Assembly: GCA_018065645.1 (NCBI GenBank)
Contig: JAGHSX010000163.1
Coordinates: 1-33,010 of the forward strand
Reading direction: 5' to 3'
DNA length: 33,010 bases
Source: Candidatus Scybalousia scybalohippi
Lineage (GTDB): Bacteria; Bacteroidota; Bacteroidia; Bacteroidales; P3
Shown here: positions 14,464 to 21,280 of the stretch, piece after piece
Layout: each line of letters starts with the position of its first letter
Numbering within the stretch: position 1 is the first letter of the stretch
Notes under the pieces: model-generated
The model's input: only the letters and a program-made list of their open reading frames with translations
What the model was told of the DNA's origin: nothing
The model's database searches: none
Translations under genes and position numbers: made by a program

Positions 14464-16812
14464 ATGAAAAGAATAATTGTTTTGTGTACAGTACTTGTTG
14501 TTGCTTTGTCTAGCTTTGCACAGACCTATATAGACTACAACAAGAATGGAAGAATGGATATTTATGAGGATAAATCTCAACCTATAGACAAGAGGGTAGA
14601 GGATTTGCTCAATCAAATGACTTTTGAAGAGAAACAAGGACAGCTTCTTATGGATTTGGGATGGCAATATTATGAAAGAAATGGCAAGAATGTTTCCATT
14701 ACAGACTACGCCAAACAAATGATAAATGAGAAAAAGATGGGATCTCTTTGGGGATTTTATCGTGCTGACCCTTGGGCAGGAAAGACAATAGAAAATGGTC
14801 TTACTCCAGACTTCTTTGCAGAAGGGGCAAACCTTCTGCAAAAATATATGATAGATTCTACACGTTTGGGCATACCTATGTTTCTTGCAGAGGAATGTAT
14901 GCATGGAATAATGCAAGCCAAGTCTTTTTCTTGTCCTACAGGTATAGGTCAGGCAGCCACATGGAACCCAATAGCGATACAGACAATGGCAACCATTATA
15001 GGAACGCAAGCCAGTAGGCAAGGAGTGGATATTTGTTTCGGTCCTTTGATAGATATAGCAAGAGATGCACGTTGGAGTAGAGTAGAAGAAACATATGGAG
15101 AAGATGCTTATCTTACAAGTGTAATGGGCGAATCTTTTGTTAAAGGATTGTTGGATGTGAACTCCCCAAGAAAATTACTTTCAACCCTAAAACATTTTAC
15201 AGCATACGGTATTTCCGAAGGAGGCCATAATGCAGGTAGTGCGCATATTGGTTTGAGAGAACTTCATGGAGAGATTCTTCCTCCATTCAAAAGAGCTATA
15301 GATGCGGGAGCAAAACTAGTAATGACAGCCTACAACGAGATAGACGGAATACCTTGTACAATGAATCCATATTTGTTGAAAGATGTTCTTAGAAAACGAT
15401 GGAATTTTGACGGAATAGTAATCAGCGATCTTCATTCTATCAGTGGACTTCAATCTCATGGAGTGGCAAGAAACTTGAAAGAGGCAGCAGAAAAATCTAT
15501 AAATGCTGGAGTTGATTTGGATTTGAGTGCAACAGATTTCTACAACAATCTTTCAGATATAGACTCTAGCAGAGTAAATGAGGCTGTAAGCAGAGTTCTT
15601 TACCAGAAATTTGCATGCGGTTTGTTTGATAATCCTTTCAATACAGAGAATAATGAAGACTATGAAGACTTTGTCATGACTCAATTGGATATGTTGCAAG
15701 GATTATCAAATGAAAGTATAGTCTTGCTGGAAAATAAAAACAATATACTTCCTTTAGATGAAGATAAAGATCTAAAGATTGCACTTATAGGACCAAATGC
15801 TGATAATATTTACAACCAGTTGGGAGATTATACAGGTCCTCAAAATACAGAAACAGTAGTAACAATAGGAGCTGCTTTGAAAGATTTCGTAAAGGAAAAT
15901 AACAAGATTTCATACGAATATGCTAAAGGCTGTGGTATAAAAGACACAAGCAAGACAGGATTCCAAGAAGCAATAAAAATTGCAAAGAAAAGTGATGTAA
16001 TACTTCTCTGTCTTGGAGGCTCTTCTTCCAGATACGAGACTATAGAATACGAAAACACAGGCGCAGCCAAAGTGAACGGGATGAGCGTTTCAGATATTAC
16101 AAGCGGAGAAGGCTTTGACAGAAGTTCTCTGGAATTGGCAGGAGTGCAGAAAGATTTGCTAAAAGAATTGAAAAAACTCAACAAACCAATTATTCTTGTA
16201 TTGATAAATGGCAGACCATTGGTACTTACAGATGTTAAGGAAGATTGTGATGCTGTATTGGAATGTTTCTATCCTGGAGCAATGGGCGGTGTTTCCATAG
16301 TAAAAACTTTGTTTGGTAAATTTTCTCCTTCAGGTCGTCTTCCTATTTCTTTCCCAAGAAGTGAAGGTCAGGTTCCTTGCTACTACAATACCAAGAGAGT
16401 GGCAAACAGGAGTAATTATCTGGAAGGAGAACACAAAGCCTTGTATCCTTTCGGTTACGGATTGTCTTACTCTAAGTTTGAATACAAAGATTTTGTAGTT
16501 AGCAATGATGGAAGAAAAGTTTCTTTGACAGTTTCCAACATAGGAAACAAACTAGCTGCAGAGGTTATTCAAATATATATAAGAAAAACAACTTCCACAT
16601 ACGCCAAGAATAGTAAGGACCTTTGCGCATTTAAGAAAGTTTTTCTTGATAGTGGAAAATCTGAAAAAGTAGATTTGTCGATAGATGAAGACTTTTTCAA
16701 GGAATGGAACGCAGATGCGACAGAACAATTCCTAAGCAAAGGAGAATACGAGATAATGCTTTGCAAGGATTCTGAAACAATAATAGATTCCAAAAAGATA
16801 ACAATAGAATAA
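14464..16812 (+). CDS. Exported GH3 glycoside hydrolase (beta-glucosidase/xylosidase type)
   Basis: A 782-residue retaining glycosidase. The signal peptide is residues 1-20 (S-S-F-A-Q). Residues 24-35 (D-Y-N-K-N-G-R-M-D-I-Y-E) form a textbook EF-hand-type calcium loop just before the catalytic barrel. The GH3 N-domain follows: R-V-E-D-L-L-N-Q-M-T near 44, G-P-L-I-D-I-A-R-D-A-R-W-S-R-V-E-E-T-Y-G-E-D near 193-214, K-H-F near 243, and nucleophile D322 in G-I-V-I-S-D-L. The C-domain has G-E-G-F-D-R-S-S-L-E-L, where the expected acid/base residue lies, and a fibronectin-like tail starts after Y-P-F-G-Y-G-L-S-Y-S. No T9SS domain, so it is probably periplasmic. Family members act on beta-glucosides, xylosides or N-acetylglucosaminides, and the substrate is not decided here. 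Confidence 0.94.
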   Translation: MKRIIVLCTVLVVALSSFAQTYIDYNKNGRMDIYEDKSQPIDKRVEDLLNQMTFEEKQGQLLMDLGWQYYERNGKNVSITDYAKQMINEKKMGSLWGFYRADPWAGKTIENGLTPDFFAEGANLLQKYMIDSTRLGIPMFLAEECMHGIMQAKSFSCPTGIGQAATWNPIAIQTMATIIGTQASRQGVDICFGPLIDIARDARWSRVEETYGEDAYLTSVMGESFVKGLLDVNSPRKLLSTLKHFTAYGISEGGHNAGSAHIGLRELHGEILPPFKRAIDAGAKLVMTAYNEIDGIPCTMNPYLLKDVLRKRWNFDGIVISDLHSISGLQSHGVARNLKEAAEKSINAGVDLDLSATDFYNNLSDIDSSRVNEAVSRVLYQKFACGLFDNPFNTENNEDYEDFVMTQLDMLQGLSNESIVLLENKNNILPLDEDKDLKIALIGPNADNIYNQLGDYTGPQNTETVVTIGAALKDFVKENNKISYEYAKGCGIKDTSKTGFQEAIKIAKKSDVILLCLGGSSSRYETIEYENTGAAKVNGMSVSDITSGEGFDRSSLELAGVQKDLLKELKKLNKPIILVLINGRPLVLTDVKEDCDAVLECFYPGAMGGVSIVKTLFGKFSPSGRLPISFPRSEGQVPCYYNTKRVANRSNYLEGEHKALYPFGYGLSYSKFEYKDFVVSNDGRKVSLTVSNIGNKLAAEVIQIYIRKTTSTYAKNSKDLCAFKKVFLDSGKSEKVDLSIDEDFFKEWNADATEQFLSKGEYEIMLCKDSETIIDSKKITIE

Positions 16813-16832
16813 GAAAAACAGATTTTTGAGTA

Positions 16833-16868
16833 ATAGGGCTGAAACATTTAAATTGGTTTCAGCTCTAT
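16833..16868 (+). terminator. Terminator of the GH3 gene
   Basis: ATAGGGCTGAAAC (16833-16845) pairs with GTTTCAGCTCTAT (16856-16868) with one G-T wobble, followed by TTTTTAT. It lies 20 bases after the stop codon. Confidence 0.8.
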
Positions 16869-16994
16869 TTTTATATTGCTAATCTTCGTGTTTTATATTG
16901 CTAATCTTCATGTTTAAGGTTGCGAAATTGGACTTCGCAGAGTGCGAAATCCAATTTCGCAATTTCGTTTATGAAGATTAACAAGCTTAAACAT
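16869..16994. repeat. Tandem and nested palindromic intergenic repeat
   Basis: This fills most of the 300-base gap between the GH3 and marC genes, and no gene is seen in it. TTTTATATTGCTAATCTTC occurs at 16869-16887 and 16891-16909 (22-base step). Then TTGCGAAATTGGA (16920-16932) faces TCCAATTTCGCAA (16950-16962), with an inner TTCGCA GAG TGCGAA; the two halves both start TGCGAAAT, 22 bases apart. Outer arms TAATCTTCAT (16902-16911) / ATGAAGATTA (16971-16980) and ATGTTTAAG (16910-16918) / CTTAAACAT (16986-16994) enclose it. Confidence 0.85.
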
Positions 16995-17065
16995 CTAGTT
17001 TAGTGATTTAAAATATGGCGTTTAGTAATTTGAAAGACGAGGTTTATCCATATAAATGAAAAAAA

Positions 17066-17091
17066 CCGCAATCCTTAAACAAGAATTGCGG
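17066..17091 (-). terminator. Terminator of the marC-type gene
   Basis: CCGCAAT (17066-17072) pairs with ATTGCGG (17085-17091). On the minus strand the stem is followed by a run of seven T. It lies 22 bases after the stop codon. Confidence 0.8.
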
Positions 17092-17112
17092 ATATATTTT
17101 GCGTTGGAAAAT

Positions 17113-17709
17113 TTATTTAATCAGTCCTAGTGAATGAATAATAGTTCCAAGGTTAGTCATCAAAAGTTTAACACCAATAGCCAGAAGGATTACTCCAAAG
17201 AATTTTCTCATTACCACTATTACTGTTCCACCAAGGATTTTTTCTAGTCTTTTTAAATTGCTTAATACAACAAAGTCTATTATGATATTCAAAACAAGAC
17301 CTATCATGATGTTGATGTCTGCATATTCTGCTCTAAGAGAAATGATGGTTGTCAAAGCACCAGGTCCTGCTATCAAAGGGAATGCAATAGGAACTACACT
17401 GCTTCCGCTTCCGTTGGCTTCGTTTTTGAATATCTCTACTCCAAGTATCATCTCAAATGCAATGATGAATAAGATTATTGAGCCTGCTACTGCGAAGGAC
17501 TCAATATCTACAGAGAAGAAATTCAGCAATCCAGTTCCTGCAAAGAAGAATATCAAAAATAATCCTAAGGAAACAAGACAAGCTTGTGTTGCAGAAAATT
17601 TTTTGCCACTGCCTTGCAGAGAAATAAAAATAGGAATGGAACCTATAATATCTATGATAGCAAATAAGACTATGAACGTACTAATTATTTCAATAAAATT
17701 TATTCCCAT
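17113..17709 (-). CDS. MarC / UPF0056 family membrane protein
   Basis: A 198-residue inner-membrane protein with six predicted helices. The family signs are F-A-I-I-D-I-I-G-S-I-P-I-F near 16-28 and the mid-protein P-I-A-F-P-L-I-A-G-P-G-A-L-T-T-I near 107-122. MarC proteins are integral membrane proteins once linked to multiple antibiotic resistance; that role was not upheld and the true function is uncertain, although some archaeal relatives transport amino acids. Length is normal. It lies after the yitT-type gene with a hairpin terminator between them and no clear TAnnTTTG box, so it may depend on its own weak promoter or on readthrough. Confidence 0.88.
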   Translation of the reverse strand: MGINFIEIISTFIVLFAIIDIIGSIPIFISLQGSGKKFSATQACLVSLGLFLIFFFAGTGLLNFFSVDIESFAVAGSIILFIIAFEMILGVEIFKNEANGSGSSVVPIAFPLIAGPGALTTIISLRAEYADINIMIGLVLNIIIDFVVLSNLKRLEKILGGTVIVVMRKFFGVILLAIGVKLLMTNLGTIIHSLGLIK

Positions 17710-17742
17710 GTTTTTTCTGTTTAGAAGTTAATGAATAAAAAG

Positions 17743-17779
17743 AAAGGAATAACTTTCAAAACTAGAAAATTATTCCTTT
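17743..17779 (-). terminator. Hairpin terminator after the yitT-type gene
   Basis: AAAGGAATAA (17743-17752) pairs with TTATTCCTTT (17770-17779), followed on the minus strand by CTTTTTATT. It ends the parE-to-yitT unit before the marC-type gene. Confidence 0.75.
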
Positions 17780-17791
17780 TATTAAAAATCT

Positions 17792-18544
17792 TTATTCAAC
17801 TCGGAACCATTTTCTCAAAGGCAACTTTTGAATAATGTTGATAAGGATGCCTTCAATAACTATAAGCAAAATGCTGTATCCTGGAAGACGAAGGTCTGGG
17901 CTGATAAGCAATGTTGTCAAAGCTATGCAAGAGTCAACAATTATTACCAATGTTCCTAGAGGAATTTTTGTGTATTTGTTGATAATCATACTAACGATAT
18001 CACTACCACCACTTGTTGCGTTAGAGAAGAATATGATTCCAATACCTACACCATAGATAACACCTGCAAGAAGTGTATTCATAATGTAGTCTGGAACGAA
18101 GAATTCAGCAGAGTTTGCTATTGACAAAGCACCTCTTACACCTTCTTCTGTGAAAAGTTCTCCGTCGTGTACTAGTGGAGCATAACCCCATGTACGTTCC
18201 AAGAAAGCTGTGAATAATATACCAAGAACTGTAGAAACAATAGTTTTTATTCCAAATCTTGGTCCTAAGATGATAGAACCAATAACTAGAAGAGGAATTT
18301 CAAAACACCAAAGGAAGAAGTTGATTTCTTTTCCTGTAAGGGCGTGTAATACGTTTGATAGTCCGTAAGTACCTCCAGGAGCTAAGTGATATGGATTTGC
18401 GAACAATACGTCTCCACATACAAACAGCATAGTACCTACTATCACACAAGCGTATGAGAAAAACCATTGTTTTGAGAATATTTTCTCATTTGGGTCTTTT
18501 AGTTGTTTTAGCCAAGCCAAAACTGCATTTTCTTTTTCTGCCAT
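17792..18544 (-). CDS. YitT-family membrane protein lacking the C-terminal DUF2179 domain
   Basis: A 250-residue membrane protein with five or six helices. It matches the YitT membrane domain: G-D-V-L-F-A-N-P-Y-H-L-A-P-G-G-T-Y-G-L-S near 44-63, G-I-K-T-I-V-S-T-V-L-G near 97-107, and the repeated-type motif N-A-T-S-G-G-S-D-I-V near 175-184. Known family members run to about 280-295 residues because a soluble DUF2179 domain follows the last helix. Here the protein stops just after that helix (L-R-K-W-F-R-V-E), and the next 80 bases hold only a terminator, so the domain is absent rather than frame-shifted. The transport substrate is unknown. It is probably co-transcribed with the gene 47 bases upstream. 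Confidence 0.85.
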   Translation of the reverse strand: MAEKENAVLAWLKQLKDPNEKIFSKQWFFSYACVIVGTMLFVCGDVLFANPYHLAPGGTYGLSNVLHALTGKEINFFLWCFEIPLLVIGSIILGPRFGIKTIVSTVLGILFTAFLERTWGYAPLVHDGELFTEEGVRGALSIANSAEFFVPDYIMNTLLAGVIYGVGIGIIFFSNATSGGSDIVSMIINKYTKIPLGTLVIIVDSCIALTTLLISPDLRLPGYSILLIVIEGILINIIQKLPLRKWFRVE

Positions 18545-18591
18545 AATTTTATTTTCTTTTTCGTATTTTAGTTTTTAAATTTAATTGTTCT

Positions 18592-19257
18592 TTACAAATC
18601 TGTGCGAGGTTCTATTATTGTACCCCATTCTCTTTTTGCAGCACGTTTGTTTACAAGTTTTATGTGTTCTATAGCATATCTTCCATTTGGATGAGAAGCT
18701 ATCACATCTACTACTCCGTCCACGTGTTTCAAAACAATCTTATTCATATTGTAGTGATTTTTCTTTTTGTATGTTTGTGTGAACATTTCTTCTGGACGTG
18801 TAGGCTTGTAGTTTGGACAATCATATTCGTGAACTTTGCAGTTGAATATTTCTCTCCAAGAGTTGCCTGTATAAGAGAAAATACGGAAGTAATTGATGTT
18901 TGAATAGTCTCTGTAAACAGTCATAAGAGATATTTCGTCTCCACCATCACCATCAAGGTCTCCTTCGTTTATTAGGAAATAAACGCCAAGGTCTCCATCT
19001 AGTTTCAATGGTGTTAGTTCTTCATTGTCAGAATATATTTCAGTAGCCATTTCGTAAAGATTTTCTTCGAAGCCGTCTCCGTCGAAATCTCCTCTAATGG
19101 AGAAACGGGTGCTTGAAGTCTTTTCCCAACGCCACTCACTAGGAGTAAGGTTGTTGGTAATAACATCTTCCCATGGTTTTTTCATTTCGTTATCTTCTTG
19201 CGCAAAAGCAGTAAAACCTAAAACCATTAGCGCTAATAAAAACAATGTTCTTTTCAT
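18592..19257 (-). CDS. Exported protein with DxDxDG calcium-type motifs, unknown function
   Basis: I do not recognise a named family. The 221-residue protein has a signal peptide (1-19, F-T-A-F-A-Q) and two acidic loops, D-F-D-G-D-G-F-E-E and G-D-L-D-G-D-G-G-D-E, like those in FG-GAP/VCBS-type beta-propeller repeats, which bind calcium. The surrounding strands (I-S-L-M-T-V-Y, Y-F-R-I-F-S-Y-T-G-N-S-W-R-E-I-F) fit a small propeller-like fragment. It likely sits in the periplasm or outer envelope. It starts 26 bases after parE and is followed by the yitT-type gene; no separate promoter was seen, so all three probably form one unit. Confidence 0.7.
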   Translation of the reverse strand: MKRTLFLLALMVLGFTAFAQEDNEMKKPWEDVITNNLTPSEWRWEKTSSTRFSIRGDFDGDGFEENLYEMATEIYSDNEELTPLKLDGDLGVYFLINEGDLDGDGGDEISLMTVYRDYSNINYFRIFSYTGNSWREIFNCKVHEYDCPNYKPTRPEEMFTQTYKKKNHYNMNKIVLKHVDGVVDVIASHPNGRYAIEHIKLVNKRAAKREWGTIIEPRTDL

Positions 19258-19283
19258 ATTATAAAAATATTTAGTTTTCTATT

Positions 19284-21146
19284 TTATTCCTCTTCGTCGT
19301 AGCGTAGATTCTCCAAAACAAATTGTGTTCTGTCTGCTGTGTTTCCTCCCATAAAGAATTTCAGTGTGTCGTCTATTCCACTTTCTTTGTTTAAAATGAC
19401 AGGGTCAAGTCTAATATCTTTACCTATGAAGTTGGAAAATTCTTCAGGAGAAATTTCACCTAAACCTTTGAATCGTGTTATTTCAACACCTGTTTTTAGT
19501 TTCTTTGCAGCTTCATCTCTTTCTTCTTCTGTATAACAATATAAGGTCTGTTTTTTGTTTCTTACACGGAACAAAGGTGTTTGTAAAATGTAAACATGTC
19601 CTCGTCTAACCAGTTCTGGGAAGAATTGAAGGAAGAAAGTCATCAGCAATGCCCTGATGTGCATACCGTCCACGTCGGCATCGGTCGCAATTACTACGTA
19701 GTTGTAGCGAAGATTGTCCATATCTTCATCTATGTTCAAAGCATTATGAAGGAAGTTGAACTCATCATTCTTATAAACAACTTCCTTACTTTCGCCGAAA
19801 GAGTTTTCAGGTTTACCTCTTAAAGAGAATACAGCTTGCACATTTGGATCTCTACTCTTTGTGATAGAACCAGAAGCAGAAAGTCCCTCGGTAATAAAGA
19901 TTGTTGTTTCTAGTCTTCTTTCATCTTTAAGGTCTGTGTAATGTATTCTGCAGTCTCTAAGATTTCTGTTTGTTATGGAAACTTTCTTTGCACCTTCTTT
20001 TGCAAGTTTTTTTACATTCTGCAAGCCTTTTCGTTCCTTCTCGTTGCGAACGATTTTTTGAAGAATAAGGTCTGCAATGTCTTCATGTTTGTGAAGGTAG
20101 TTATCCAGTTGACGTTTTACAATATCAACAATGTAGTTTCTGACTGTAATACCTTTTTCTTTATCCCAGTCAACGCTACCAAGTTTAGTCTTAGTCTGTG
20201 ATTCAAATATTGGCTCAGTTATTCTAAGACTTATAGCGGAAGCCATACCATAAAGTATGTCATTTCTTTCGTAATCTTTTTTGAAGTGTTCCTTCATTAC
20301 CTTTACAATAGCTTCTCTAAATGCTGCAAGATGTGTGCCACCTTGAGTAGTGTTTTGTCCATTGACAAAAGAGTGTGAGTCTTCTGTTAAAACTCTGTCG
20401 GAGTGAGTAAAGGCAAATTCAAAATCATCTTCTGAAATATGGATTACAGGATATAAAGGTTCATAATCCATATTGTTGTTTAACAGGTCTAACAGACCAT
20501 TAGGAGAACGATATTTCTTTTTGTTGTAAATTAGAGAAAGTCCTCTGTTAAGATAAGCATAATTCCAAACAAGTTTCTCTACATAGTCGCTAATGTAAGA
20601 ATAGTTTCCAAATAATTCGTGGTCAGGGATAAACTCAACAATAGTTCCATGTTCAAGGTCTGTTGCTTGAATGTCTTCTTCTTTTGTAAGTATACCTTTT
20701 GAGAATTCTGCTATCTTGGTTTTTCCGTCTACGATACTTTGTATTCTAAACCATTCACTTAATGCATTAACAGCCTTGGTTCCAACGCCGTTCATACCGA
20801 CAGACTTCTTGAATGCTTTGGAGTCATACTTTGCTCCAGTATTAAGTTTGGCAACACAATCTACAGTCTTACCCAATGGAATTCCCCTACCGTAGTCTCT
20901 AACTCTAACCTTTCTTGTATCAAAATCAATATCAACCTCTATGACTTTTCCATTTCCCATGGCAAATTCATCAATAGAGTTGTCTATAACCTCTTTAACC
21001 AAGACATAAATACCATCATCGGAAGAACTTCCATCTCCCAATTTACCTATGTACATACCAGGGCGAAGTCTAATGTGCTCATTCCACTCAAGGGTTTTGA
21101 CACTATCTTCGTTGTAGGTATTGTTGTTTGTAATCTTCTCCTCCAT
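19284..21146 (-). CDS. parE: DNA topoisomerase IV subunit B (GyrB-type ATPase subunit)
   Basis: ParE powers decatenation of daughter chromosomes together with ParC. The 620 residues include the GHKL ATPase (R-L-R-P-G-M-Y-I-G near 26-34, catalytic E52-type region V-K-E-V-I-D-N-S near 50-57, D-Y-G-R-G-I-P near 84-90, G-M-N-G-V-G-T-K near 117-124), the transducer domain, and the TOPRIM domain (E420, then D489/D491/D493 in A-T-D-A-D-V-D-G). The start [19 protein letters not shown] is the form I associate with Bacteroidota ParE rather than GyrB. The usual E-G-D-S-A motif reads E-G-L-S-A here (L422). A parC gene is not next to it. The leader is predicted to be only about 5 bases. Confidence 0.93.
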   Translation of the reverse strand: MEEKITNNNTYNEDSVKTLEWNEHIRLRPGMYIGKLGDGSSSDDGIYVLVKEVIDNSIDEFAMGNGKVIEVDIDFDTRKVRVRDYGRGIPLGKTVDCVAKLNTGAKYDSKAFKKSVGMNGVGTKAVNALSEWFRIQSIVDGKTKIAEFSKGILTKEEDIQATDLEHGTIVEFIPDHELFGNYSYISDYVEKLVWNYAYLNRGLSLIYNKKKYRSPNGLLDLLNNNMDYEPLYPVIHISEDDFEFAFTHSDRVLTEDSHSFVNGQNTTQGGTHLAAFREAIVKVMKEHFKKDYERNDILYGMASAISLRITEPIFESQTKTKLGSVDWDKEKGITVRNYIVDIVKRQLDNYLHKHEDIADLILQKIVRNEKERKGLQNVKKLAKEGAKKVSITNRNLRDCRIHYTDLKDERRLETTIFITEGLSASGSITKSRDPNVQAVFSLRGKPENSFGESKEVVYKNDEFNFLHNALNIDEDMDNLRYNYVVIATDADVDGMHIRALLMTFFLQFFPELVRRGHVYILQTPLFRVRNKKQTLYCYTEEERDEAAKKLKTGVEITRFKGLGEISPEEFSNFIGKDIRLDPVILNKESGIDDTLKFFMGGNTADRTQFVLENLRYDEEE

Positions 21147-21157
21147 AATTCAAGGTG

Positions 21158-21165
21158 CAAAGATA
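21158..21165 (-). promoter_or_regulatory. parE promoter -7 box
   Basis: CAAAGATA at 21158-21165 reads TATCTTTG on the minus strand, 11 bases before the parE ATG, so the leader is very short. No clear TTTG box was found upstream. Confidence 0.6.
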
Positions 21166-21248
21166 ACAATTTTTTCCTTAAAAATAAAATTAGAAGAGTG
21201 ATTTATGGTTTTTTGAAACCTTTATTTCCTTGTCTCGAGTTTAATTTG

Positions 21249-21256
21249 TATTTTTG
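21249..21256 (+). promoter_or_regulatory. Promoter -7 box of the FN3 protein gene
   Basis: TATTTTTG at 21249-21256, 24 bases before the ATG at 21281. The match to the upstream TTTG box is weak. Confidence 0.5.
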
Positions 21257-21280
21257 CAAGACAATAAATAAATCTGCATA

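Noticed and set aside
14248..15021. 257-residue minus-strand frame opposite the GH3 gene start
   Set aside because: It runs through the arcC terminator, repeat copy A and the GH3 promoter into the GH3 coding region. The Cys/His/Phe-rich peptide is typical of a non-coding frame.
17258..17731. 157-residue plus-strand frame opposite the marC-type gene
   Set aside because: It mirrors almost the whole of a well-supported membrane protein gene; the peptide has no recognisable domain and is a shadow of the coding strand.
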